Assembly (NCBI RefSeq): GCF_000380165.1
Contig: NZ_KB904724.1
Coordinates: 144,324 to 208,323, forward strand
Origin: Wenjunlia vitaminophila DSM 41686
GTDB lineage: Bacteria; Actinomycetota; Actinomycetes; Streptomycetales; Streptomycetaceae
Direction: 5' to 3'
Length of the DNA: 64,000 nt
The translations under genes and the position numbers were made by a program. Position 1 is the stretch's first letter, and every line of letters starts with the position of its first letter. The notes below the pieces were generated by a model that worked only from the letters and a program-made list of their open reading frames with translations, did no database searches and was not told where the DNA came from. Shown in pieces: positions 25,060 to 32,621 of this stretch.

Positions 25060-26196
25060 TCAGGTCAGACGGAGCGGCCGGCCCGCGACGTGGTCCAGGA
25101 ACGGCCCGGTGAAGCTGTCCCGGGACGGCGGGTGGAAGGAGAGCCCGTGGGAGGCGGCGGCGAGGTACGACACCTCGTCCGAGCCGATGAACGCCATACC
25201 GCCGAGCAGTTCCACCGCGCGGTTGCGGGCGTCCCCCAGCGCGTCCTGGGCCGCGTACCTGGCGACCAGCGACTTGGCGAGGCCGGCGTTGTCGGCCTCG
25301 CCGTCCCTGATCATGCGGGCGGTGCCCTCGAGCAGGAGCTGCGCGGTCTCCAGCCGGGCCACCAACCGCGCCCGGTCCGAGTCGCTGCCCCGGCCCCGGA
25401 CCAGCACCCTCTCCACCAGGGTGCTGACCATGCCCAGGTAGCAGGCGGAGATCAGCAGCTCGAACCAGATGAAGCCCACGGTCTGGAGCTGGTCCAGCTC
25501 CCCGGCCTCGCCGAGCTCGGTGCGCATCAGCAGTTGCTCGTCGACGAAGACGTTCTCCAGCCGCACCTCGTCGCTCTCCGCACCGGCCAGGGTCCTGGTC
25601 CCCCAGAACGGGTGGACACTGATCCCCTCGGTCTCCCGGGGCACCAGCAGCACGGCCATCTGCTCACCGCCGTCGTCGGTGGGCAGCGACACGCTCGCGG
25701 TGAGCAGGCTCATCGAGTGGGCCAGGCTGCACGGCTTCTTGGCGCCGTTGATCAGGAAACCGCCCTCGGCCTTGCTCGCGGTCATGGTGGGGGTCAGGAT
25801 GCCCCGGCCCGGCTGGCCCTCGGCGAACCCCGAGGCGACCAGCAGCCCCTGCTCGGCGATCCCCTCGAGCAGCGCCCATTCCATGCCGCTGCTCTGGATG
25901 CTGTCGGCGAGGGTGAACAGGGTCGCGACGGAGAAGTGGTGCATGGTGGTGCCGACGGCCAGCGACGGCGCCCGCGAGGCCAGGGCGCGGGTCACCGCGA
26001 GCGCCTGGACCGGGTCGGCCCCACCCCCCTTGTACTCCTTGGGGATCACCAGACCCGGTCCGCCACGGGCACGGAAGCGGTCCATGGCGGGACTCTTCGG
26101 GGCTTCCAACTCGGCGAGCGGGATCGCGGCGAGGTCGTCGAGCAGTCCGGGCAGGAACGATTCGCAGACATCCTTGGCGGCTTCCAACGAGCGCAT
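25060..26196 (-). CDS. Acyl-CoA-dehydrogenase-fold flavoprotein, VlmH-like alkylamine N-hydroxylase
   Basis: 378 residues; ATG 26196 follows GAGGAAAG. It has the ACAD layout: a helical N-domain, a central beta-domain and a C-terminal helical bundle with a GGMAFIG-type segment. The N-terminal part is divergent. VlmH (isobutylamine N-hydroxylase) belongs to this class of flavin monooxygenases and works with a flavin reductase, VlmR. Here the gene directly precedes the amine-forming aminotransferase, favouring N-hydroxylation over acyl-CoA oxidation. No flavin reductase gene is recognised in the window, so reduced flavin would come from elsewhere. Confidence 0.8.
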   Translation of the reverse strand: MRSLEAAKDVCESFLPGLLDDLAAIPLAELEAPKSPAMDRFRARGGPGLVIPKEYKGGGADPVQALAVTRALASRAPSLAVGTTMHHFSVATLFTLADSIQSSGMEWALLEGIAEQGLLVASGFAEGQPGRGILTPTMTASKAEGGFLINGAKKPCSLAHSMSLLTASVSLPTDDGGEQMAVLLVPRETEGISVHPFWGTRTLAGAESDEVRLENVFVDEQLLMRTELGEAGELDQLQTVGFIWFELLISACYLGMVSTLVERVLVRGRGSDSDRARLVARLETAQLLLEGTARMIRDGEADNAGLAKSLVARYAAQDALGDARNRAVELLGGMAFIGSDEVSYLAAASHGLSFHPPSRDSFTGPFLDHVAGRPLRLT

Positions 26197-26326
26197 GGGC
26201 TTTCCTCGGTTCCTGGAGGGGTGGGCGGGCGTGACCCGGGTGCCGCCGGCGGCCGGGGAGCGCGCCGGTGCCCCGGGGGTGCGGTCGAACGGCCCGGTGG
26301 CGTGGCCCGTCGGGCCGGTCGCGCGG
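26197..26326. other. 130-bp gap inside the minus-strand operon
   Basis: The only sizeable gap in the upper half of the operon, between the ALDH-type gene and the N-hydroxylase gene. Very GC-rich with several short inverted repeats and no gene. It may hold an internal promoter or an attenuating hairpin. Confidence 0.3.
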
Positions 26327-28027
26327 TCAGCGGCTGCCGTTGCGCATCGCGTGCCAGGCGCCGAAGACGGAGTCCCGGGGGCGGGTGCCGGGGGCGGCCA
26401 CCGCCACGCCCTGGACGTGCGAGGTGCGCAGGATGGGGTAGTTGGCCTCGCCGAAGACACCGCCGGTCAGGCCGGTGCCGCCGTGCGTGGGCAGGTAGGA
26501 CAGGAAGCCGATGTGCGAGTCGTTCACCTTCAACAGGCCACCGGTGGTGACCCGGGACACGAACCGGTCCACCACCTGCGGGTCCCGCGCCCACAGCGAG
26601 TTCCGCAACCCGTACTCGTTGCTGTTGACGTAGTCGATGAACCGCTCCAGCAGGACGTCGTCGTCGGCCGGCTCCGCCGCGATCACCGGGAGCAGTGGGA
26701 AGAACGTCTCGTGGCGGACCGCCTTGACCTCGCGGGCCCCCGCCAGGCCGCGCACCAGGACCACCGTCGGCTCCAGGAAGATGCCGGCGGTGTCCCGGGT
26801 CTCGTCCATCTGCATGGCGTGCCCGCCGCACACCAACTCGGCGCCCCTGGCCAGCGCGTCGTCCAGACAGTCGAAGAACTTCTCGTTCCGCAGCACCGGC
26901 GTCAGCAGCACGTCCTCCTCCCCGGGGTGTCCGGGGCGGATGTGGCCGACCTTCCGGGCCAGCAGGGCAACCAGCTCATCGACGACGTCCGGGTGCGCCA
27001 CCACCTGGTTGGGGATCATGCAGAGCTGACCCGAACCGTAGAAACTCTCGGTCAGCGCCTCCGCGGCCAGCTCCAGGTCGGCGTCCTTCCAGACCACCAC
27101 CGCGTCGTTGCCGGCCAGCTCCAGGATGGGCTTCTTGCCGGCGGCGACGCAGCGCTCCTGGAACTTCATGCCGTTCTCGCTGTTGCCGAAGTACATGATG
27201 TCGTCCACCGCGGGGCTCTCCAGCCAGGCGGTGAGCATCGGGGCCGGGTCGCCGCAGACCACGTTGAGCGTGCCGGGCGGGGCACCGACCTCCTCCAGCA
27301 CCGGGGCCACCACCTCGTGCAGCACGTACATCACCCCGAGCGGGCCGCTGCGCGGGGCGCGGACCACCAGCGCGTTGCCGGCCATCACCGCGTTCACCCC
27401 GAGCAGGGCGCTGGACAACGGCGCGTTCTGCGGCGGGTTCAGGCACACCACCCCGTCCGGCTGCCGGCGCACCACGATCCGCCGCCCGTCGTGCCGGAAC
27501 TCCTGGTGCATCTGCGACCGGTAGAAGCCGAGCGACTCCGGGCCGAAGCACTCGAGCATGCCCGAGACCTGCCAGCGGGCCAGGGCCAGCGGGTGCCCCT
27601 CCTGGACCAGGATCTCGGTGATCTCCTCCGCCTTCTCCGCGAGCCTGCGGTGGATGCCCGCGCCGACCGCGGTCAACCGGGTCTCCAGGGGGAAGGCCGC
27701 CCACTGCGGGGCCGCCCGGGAGGCCGCCTCCACCGCGAGCTGCACCGTGGCCCGGTCCGCCTTGGCGACCCGGCCCACGATGCTGGCGGGCAGGTCCTGG
27801 GCGGGAACCCGTCCCTGTTCCAGCTTCCGCTTCAGGGTCAGGCTCGAGAACGCGTCCTCAAGCAGAGCCGCAGCGTCCACGACGTACACCCAGTCGGTGC
27901 TCGGCACCCCCTTGCCGTCGATGTAGGAGAGGTAGGTGCGAACGTCCTGACCGGCCCGGCGGGGCGGGGCGGACGCGGCGGGATCCCGTCGGCGTGACAC
28001 CGGTGCCGACAACTCGAGGCTGCTCAC
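26327..28027 (-). CDS. Aldehyde-dehydrogenase-superfamily protein, candidate acyl-ACP/CoA reductase
   Basis: 566 residues from a GTG at 28027 with a strong AGCGGAGGAAAG site. ALDH-superfamily domain from about residue 80. The catalytic Cys lies in GSGQLCMIPN and the Glu in LELAGND, and the C-terminal RTSHVQG segment closes the fold. The N-terminal 70 residues are an extension. Being first in an operon with ACP, aminotransferase and amine oxidase genes, it more likely reduces acyl-thioester to fatty aldehyde than oxidises an aldehyde. The retained Glu is also compatible with ordinary dehydrogenase activity, so the direction is inference. Confidence 0.75.
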   Translation of the reverse strand: MSSLELSAPVSRRRDPAASAPPRRAGQDVRTYLSYIDGKGVPSTDWVYVVDAAALLEDAFSSLTLKRKLEQGRVPAQDLPASIVGRVAKADRATVQLAVEAASRAAPQWAAFPLETRLTAVGAGIHRRLAEKAEEITEILVQEGHPLALARWQVSGMLECFGPESLGFYRSQMHQEFRHDGRRIVVRRQPDGVVCLNPPQNAPLSSALLGVNAVMAGNALVVRAPRSGPLGVMYVLHEVVAPVLEEVGAPPGTLNVVCGDPAPMLTAWLESPAVDDIMYFGNSENGMKFQERCVAAGKKPILELAGNDAVVVWKDADLELAAEALTESFYGSGQLCMIPNQVVAHPDVVDELVALLARKVGHIRPGHPGEEDVLLTPVLRNEKFFDCLDDALARGAELVCGGHAMQMDETRDTAGIFLEPTVVLVRGLAGAREVKAVRHETFFPLLPVIAAEPADDDVLLERFIDYVNSNEYGLRNSLWARDPQVVDRFVSRVTTGGLLKVNDSHIGFLSYLPTHGGTGLTGGVFGEANYPILRTSHVQGVAVAAPGTRPRDSVFGAWHAMRNGSR

Positions 28028-28307
28028 GCTTTCCTCCGCTTTCTCCTGCCCTTGCGAGCGGCACGGGCATATGCGACATGCGGTGCGTCGGCGAGAACTC
28101 TCTCAGCAGCACCTGAAAACCTTCGGAGACCGCACTGAGACCGCCCCGTCAGCGGGGTGCAAGAGCGAAGGAGGAGCGTGGTCGTCCGGGCGGACGGCAC
28201 CGCGGCCCGGGGCCGGCCGGCCTGGCGAGCTGCACCGGAGCCCCCGGCGGTTCCAGCGGGCACCGGTAGGCCTCACCGGCGTCGGCGCGACGGCAGGAGG
28301 AGCGAAC
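28028..28307. promoter_or_regulatory. Divergent promoter region of the main operon and the DUF2156 gene
   Basis: 280 bp between the heads of the ten-gene minus-strand operon and the plus-strand aminoacyl-transferase gene. It is the natural control point for the pathway. The part next to the minus-strand operon (28060-28140) is less GC-rich. Repeats suitable for a SARP were looked for but not clearly found. Confidence 0.5.
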
Positions 28308-29306
28308 ATGACCACTGTGGACGAGGGCACCAGCTTCGACGCGGTTCTCAACTGCCTGCGGGCACACGGTGAGAACCCGAGTGCCTTCCTGGCGCTGAAC
28401 ACCGGCAACGAGTACTTCACCACCCGGGCCGTGGACGGAGTGGTGGCCTATCGCCGAGCCGGACGTTACCTGATCCAGTTCGGCGGCCCGTTCGCGGCCC
28501 CCGAGGACCAGGCGGCGCTGCTGACCGCGTTCCTCGACTTCGCCGGGGAACAGCGGCGGCGGGTGGTGGCGATCCAGCTCCAGCGCTCCGACGCGGAGCT
28601 GTACGCGGAGTCCGGCTTCACGGTCAACCAGGTGGGCGGTTCCTACTCGGTGCACCTGCCCGAGTTCACCCTGCGCGGCACCCGCTTCATGAAGCTGCGG
28701 AACAAGATATCCCGCGCCAGGCGGAGCGGGCTCGAGGTCAGTGAGGTGCCCCTGGAGAAGTGCCAGCAGGACATCGAGACGATCGACCGCCAGTGGCTGC
28801 GCGGCAAGGGCCGCCACGTCAAGGAGATCGAGTTCCTGGTGGGACAGTGCGGCGGGCCGGCCCAACGGGAGCGCCGCCTGCTCCTCGGCCGGGTCGAGGG
28901 GGTTCCGGTGGCGTACATCTCCTACTCACCGGCGTACGGCTCCCGTCCGGGATGGCTCCACGACCTGAGCCGGCGCGTCCCCAGCGTCGCCCCCGGGGTG
29001 ATGGAGGCGATCAACCTCCAGGCCATGGAGACGTTCAAGAACGAGGGGGCCGAATGGCTGCACTTCGGCTTCACCCCGTTCACCAGCCTCTCACCGGACC
29101 ACGAGGTCTCCTCGGCGAGCCGGGGCACCGCGAGGTTCATGCGGTTCCTCGCCGACCACGGGGAGAAGGTGTACCCGGCGGCGAGCCAGCTCGCCTACAA
29201 GGAGAAGTGGAACCCGCACCTGGTGCTCCCCGAGTACCTCGCCTTCCACGGCCGGGCCAGGTTCGGGGCGATCTGGCAGGTGCTGAGGGTGACCAAGTCC
29301 GTGTAG
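28308..29306 (+). CDS. DUF2156 (LPG-synthase C-terminal-like) aminoacyl-tRNA transferase, VlmA-like
   Basis: 332 residues; ATG 28308 after GGCAGGAGGAG. A soluble version of the MprF/lysyl-phosphatidylglycerol synthase catalytic domain: two GNAT-like halves, with FMKLRNKISRARRSGLEV in the linker region and EWLHFGFTPF and LAYKEKWNP near the end. MprF-type membrane helices are absent. Enzymes of this family take an amino acid from aminoacyl-tRNA. VlmA of the valanimycin pathway moves serine from Ser-tRNA onto isobutylhydroxylamine, and I recall it as a relative of these synthases. Here the acceptor would be a long-chain alkylhydroxylamine. It is divergent from the operon that would supply that acceptor. 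Confidence 0.8.
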   Translation: MTTVDEGTSFDAVLNCLRAHGENPSAFLALNTGNEYFTTRAVDGVVAYRRAGRYLIQFGGPFAAPEDQAALLTAFLDFAGEQRRRVVAIQLQRSDAELYAESGFTVNQVGGSYSVHLPEFTLRGTRFMKLRNKISRARRSGLEVSEVPLEKCQQDIETIDRQWLRGKGRHVKEIEFLVGQCGGPAQRERRLLLGRVEGVPVAYISYSPAYGSRPGWLHDLSRRVPSVAPGVMEAINLQAMETFKNEGAEWLHFGFTPFTSLSPDHEVSSASRGTARFMRFLADHGEKVYPAASQLAYKEKWNPHLVLPEYLAFHGRARFGAIWQVLRVTKSV

Positions 29307-29313
29307 GGGCGCT

Positions 29314-29343
29314 GCGGTCCGGACCGTCCCGGGTCCGGACCGC
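29314..29343. terminator. Bidirectional hairpin terminator
   Basis: A 12-bp perfect stem, GCGGTCCGGACC (29314-29325) with GGTCCGGACCGC (29332-29343), 6-nt loop, between the convergent DUF2156 and SARP genes. Confidence 0.75.
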
Positions 29344-29379
29344 GGTGGTCCCCGGGGCTCCCGCCGTGCCGGGGGAGCG

Positions 29380-30141
29380 TCACAGCAGGGCGGGGTCCTG
29401 GCGCAGGATCTCGTGGAACTTGGCCCGCAGCGCCTGGCCGGGTTCGAGGCCCAGGTCCTGGGCGAGACGCTGCCGGGTGCGGTGGTAGGCGTCCAGGGCG
29501 TCGGCCTGCCGGCCGGACCGGTACAGCGCGGTCATCAACTGCTCGCAGAACCGCTCACGCAGCGGGTACTGCGCGTGGAGCTGTTCGAGTTCGGTGATGA
29601 CGGAACGGTGCATGTCCAGCTTGAGCTTGGCGTCGAAGAGCTGTTCGCGGGCGGTGAGCCGGGTCTCGGCGAGCCGGGCGTAGGCCATCCGGCAGATCAT
29701 GCCGTGGCCGGCGTCCAGCAGCGCCGGTCCGCGCCACAGCCGCAGCGCCTCGGTGAGCAGCACCACGGTGCGCCGGGGATGCTCCTCGTGCACGGTCTCC
29801 GCGTGCAGCACGAGGTCGTAGAAGCGGAGGGCGTCCACGTCATGGGTGGGAATGGCAAGGGTGTAGCCGGAGTAGGACGTCTGGATGATGGAGCGCAGAC
29901 TTTCCCGACCGGTGCGTTCGGCGAGGATTCTGCGGAGTCTGGCGATGTGCCCCTGGAGGGAGTTCTCCGCGTTGCGGGGAGGTTCCTCCGCCCACAGCTC
30001 GTCTATGAGATCATCGCGGGACACGGGGCTGCCGGGGGTGAGCGCCAGGACGGCGAGGATGGCCCGGAGCTTCTCACCCGGGATGCTGAGCGAGATGCCC
30101 TCGTCCACCACTTCCAGCGACCCGAGAATGTTGACCTGCAT
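29380..30141 (-). CDS. SARP-family pathway regulator
   Basis: 253 residues, the short SARP form. OmpR-type winged helix at the N-terminus (about 10-95, with VSRDDLIDELWAEEPPRNAENSLQGHIARLRR) and a bacterial transcriptional activation domain (about 97-245, with DVDALRFYDLVLHAE). SARPs activate antibiotic clusters in Streptomyces by binding direct repeats near the -35 region. Its position between the aminoacyl transferase and tailoring genes makes it the probable activator of this cluster. It converges on the DUF2156 gene and diverges from the SGNH-like gene. Confidence 0.92.
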   Translation of the reverse strand: MQVNILGSLEVVDEGISLSIPGEKLRAILAVLALTPGSPVSRDDLIDELWAEEPPRNAENSLQGHIARLRRILAERTGRESLRSIIQTSYSGYTLAIPTHDVDALRFYDLVLHAETVHEEHPRRTVVLLTEALRLWRGPALLDAGHGMICRMAYARLAETRLTAREQLFDAKLKLDMHRSVITELEQLHAQYPLRERFCEQLMTALYRSGRQADALDAYHRTRQRLAQDLGLEPGQALRAKFHEILRQDPALL

Positions 30142-30583
30142 ATCGTGTTCCGCCCCTTTCGGCAGCGCGACCGGCGAGTGACCGGCCCGATCGGCGGTAC
30201 GGCGTTGGTGCGGCCCGAAAGGCGGACCGCCCGCCCGGCGTGGGAGCAGCGGGGGTACGCGTCGGCATCCTCCAAGCCACGGTGGCAGCGGGTCTTACAG
30301 GGTGGATCGACACTGCGTCAGGTCCGAGTGGACAGGGGACTGCCTCATCATCCATCTCCCCCTGTAAGCGGCCTCGAGTCGTGATCGACCGACCCTTGGG
30401 TTCCGCTTGCGTCGGCCGGAGTGCTGGCGCGTCAAGAGGGATCGTCCCTCGCGACGCGGAGTGCAGTCAAAGGCGTGTTCGATACGGCCTAGGCTCGGGT
30501 CGGTCGCCGGGCGGGGCGCCCGGCCCGGCGCGGTGGAGACGCCCGTCGCGCCGGTACCAGCACTCTTCGTGGAGGAGACGGCG
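30142..30583. promoter_or_regulatory. Divergent control region between SARP and SGNH-like genes
   Basis: 442 bp with no gene. Contains a 9-bp perfect inverted repeat, CTTACAGGG (30294-30302) and CCCTGTAAG (30360-30368), 57 nt apart, in a patch less GC-rich than its surroundings. The arms could be regulator sites or parts of opposing promoters. A GGAGGAG ribosome site precedes the ATG at 30584. Confidence 0.5.
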
Positions 30584-31282
30584 ATGGCGACGAGGCCAAG
30601 CACGGGGCACCAGGTGGACCCCCACGGTCTGCGGGCGGGCGAGGCGGGGCGGCTGCTCGCCGGTGCCGGGTGGCGCCGGTTCGTGGTCCTGGGTGACGGT
30701 GGCGCGACGGTGGCGCGGCGTGGGGTCCGGGGAGGCGCCCTGACGTCGTGGACGGAGCGGGTCGCCGGGACGTTACGAGCCGTCCGACCGGACCTGGCCC
30801 ACCTCAACCTGGCCAAGCGTGGAGTGGTCGTCGCCCAGGTGCGGTCGCAGCAGCTCGCCGCCGCACTGGACTTCACCTGTGACCTGGCGGCCGTGTTCTG
30901 CGGTACGGACGACGTCCGTCGCCGCTCGTTCGACGCCGACGCCTTCGAGATGGAGCTGAGCCGGATCGTGGCGCCGCTGCGGGACGTCGGCTGCGAGGTG
31001 CTGACGGTGTCGCCGTTCGACGTCACCCGCACGGACGTCGTGCCGGTCGAGGAGCGGAACCGCCTGCGCGACCGGCTGCGGCTGCTGGTCGAACGCACCG
31101 CGGTGGTGTCGCTGCGGCACGGCGCGCTCCACGTTGACCTGGCGGGTCACCCGGCGGGTGCCGAGGCGGACGTCTACGACGGGGACGGGCGGCAGTGGAG
31201 CGGCCGGGGGCACGCCGTCGCGGCGGCCGAGGTGGTCCGCCGGCTGGGGGCCCACGTGACCCTGGGCCGAAGAAGTCATTGA
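30584..31282 (+). CDS. SGNH-hydrolase-like protein lacking the catalytic residues
   Basis: 232 residues, alignable end to end with the intact SGNH hydrolase at 34249-34950: RRFVVLGDG here against QRYVVLGDS there. Every catalytic block is changed. The nucleophile block GDS is GDG, the oxyanion GGND is CGTDD, and DGLH is DGRQ, so Ser, Asn and His are all missing. It therefore should not hydrolyse esters. The fold and length are kept and no frameshift is seen, so it is probably a maintained pseudoenzyme, such as a binding or partner subunit, rather than debris. It follows the SARP control region and precedes the TetR gene. Confidence 0.8.
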   Translation: MATRPSTGHQVDPHGLRAGEAGRLLAGAGWRRFVVLGDGGATVARRGVRGGALTSWTERVAGTLRAVRPDLAHLNLAKRGVVVAQVRSQQLAAALDFTCDLAAVFCGTDDVRRRSFDADAFEMELSRIVAPLRDVGCEVLTVSPFDVTRTDVVPVEERNRLRDRLRLLVERTAVVSLRHGALHVDLAGHPAGAEADVYDGDGRQWSGRGHAVAAAEVVRRLGAHVTLGRRSH

Positions 31283-31323
31283 GTGATGAACTCGTTGACT
31301 CGCCGAGTACGGGAACCGTAAAA

Positions 31324-31340
31324 TCCGAACGTCGGTATGT
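31324..31340. promoter_or_regulatory. Probable TetR operator upstream of the tetR gene
   Basis: TCCGA-N3-TCGG followed by TATGT, 128 bp before the TetR start. The same core and the same TATGT flank recur at 32598-32614 in front of the MFS pump gene, which implies one regulator controlling both. Imperfect palindrome centred on the N3 spacer. Confidence 0.65.
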
Positions 31341-31467
31341 TATGCGGCCGGTGTGCCCGGATCGCGACACGGGCCTGACGGGCCACGGGCGTCGGGCACG
31401 GCCAGATCGCGGTGGCGAGCCGGTCACGCTGTTCACTGGTCGTCTGCAGGCGAGGAGAATCGTATAC

Positions 31468-32112
31468 ATGACCGTCTCCCGCCACCCTCGCATTCCCCGC
31501 AGGACCCAGCGGGAGCGCAGTGAAGCCACAGCCGCCGACCTGGTCAACGCCGCCAGGGAGCTGTTCGCGCAGGACGGGTACGCCGCCACCTCCCTGGAAG
31601 CCGTGTGCGAACGGGCCCGGGTGAGCAAGGGCGCCCTCTACCACCACTTCAAGAACAAGGAAGAGCTCTTCCGGGTGGTCTGCGCGGGAGAACAGGAGCG
31701 GATCGCCGCCGCGGTGGCCGCCGCCTACCGGGCGAGCCAGGACGACTCCTGGTCGGCGGTGTTCGAGGGCTGCCGCGCGTTCCTCGAGGTGTCCATGGAC
31801 CCGGCGGTCCAGCAGATCACCCAGCTCGACGCGCCGAGCGCGCTGGGCTGGTTGGTGCTGCGGGAGATCCGCTCCGGCTGCTTCGACCTGGTCCGGGCGG
31901 CGGTCGCCCGGGCGATGGACGAGGGTCGCATCGCGGCCCGTCCGGTCGATCCGCTGGCCACCATCCTGTACGGCTCCATCTGCGAGTCCGCGATGGCCCT
32001 GGCCCGGTGTGAGGAGGACCAGCAGGACCGCCTGCACCGGGAGACCCTCGAGGAGCTGCGCCTGCTGTTCACCGCCCTGTCGGTGGACGGCTCCCTGGTC
32101 AACCAGGGCTGA
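31468..32112 (+). CDS. TetR-family repressor of the cluster
   Basis: 214 residues; ATG 31468 follows GAGGAGA. N-terminal TetR helix-turn-helix (SLEAVCERARVSKGALYHHFKNKEEL), then a ligand-binding helical domain of the TetR_C type. The gene lies 0.5 kb before an MFS pump gene, and matching palindromes occur in front of both, so it probably represses itself and the pump until an effector, likely the product, binds. Confidence 0.9.
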   Translation: MTVSRHPRIPRRTQRERSEATAADLVNAARELFAQDGYAATSLEAVCERARVSKGALYHHFKNKEELFRVVCAGEQERIAAAVAAAYRASQDDSWSAVFEGCRAFLEVSMDPAVQQITQLDAPSALGWLVLREIRSGCFDLVRAAVARAMDEGRIAARPVDPLATILYGSICESAMALARCEEDQQDRLHRETLEELRLLFTALSVDGSLVNQG

Positions 32113-32141
32113 CTCCCGGGGCCGCCCGGAGCACCCCAGCC

Positions 32142-32169
32142 CCCCGCCCCGACCCCCGACGGGGCGGGG
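32142..32169. terminator. Hairpin terminator after tetR
   Basis: Stem CCCCGCCCC (32142-32150) pairs with GGGGCGGGG (32161-32169), 10-nt loop, 30 bases past the TetR stop. Confidence 0.65.
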
Positions 32170-32591
32170 TCCTCCTCGGTGCGGGCCCGTTGGGCTCGTC
32201 CTCGACCACCGCGGCGACGGCGCCCGGGCTGACCGCGCCGGAGCGGACGGAGGCTGACCGCGCCGCGCGTCCCCGCCGCTGCCTGGCGGAGGCGGAGAAC
32301 GGTGTTTGACCGTTCGTCCAGGGCACTGCGAGAGCCCGGTCACTACCGTCAACGCCCGTGAGTCGGCTACCCGGTACGCCTCCCCCGGGTAGTCGGCGAG
32401 CCCCCTGACGCCCACCTCGAACCGGGCGGGGCGCCACCGTCCGCGCACGAGGCCCGACCGCCGCGCTCCGCCCCCCGTGCCAGCCGCCGCGCCCCGGCCC
32501 GCCCCGGCCGTCGTTCTCCCCGTGCCGCCCCGGCCCTGCTCCGGCAACCCCCCGCGCGCCGTGGGCCGTTGACGTGCCCGCGCCGTACGCA

Positions 32592-32614
32592 ATACATTCC
32601 GACCATCGGTATGT
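32592..32614. promoter_or_regulatory. Probable TetR operator at the MFS pump promoter
   Basis: Palindrome with arms ACATTCCGA (32594-32602) and TCGGTATGT (32606-32614) and a CCA centre; one mismatch per arm. The right arm ends where the ribosome-binding site TAGGAGG begins, so bound repressor would block transcription or its start. Shares CCGA-N3-TCGGTATGT with 31325-31340. Confidence 0.7.
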
Positions 32615-32621
32615 AGGAGGC

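Larger units (their letters stand above)
32113..32621. other. 509-bp intergenic region between TetR and MFS pump genes
   Basis: No gene is recognised. It starts with a terminator hairpin (32142-32169) and ends with the pump's operator and ribosome-binding site. The middle is very GC-rich with no distinctive structure seen. Confidence 0.5.

Noticed and set aside
23734..28027. Fatty-acid degradation operon (acyl-CoA dehydrogenase, aldehyde dehydrogenase, aminotransferase)
   Set aside because: No enoyl-CoA hydratase, hydroxyacyl dehydrogenase or thiolase accompanies it. The genes are interleaved with ACP, KAS, di-iron and membrane-protein genes, which fits biosynthesis better.
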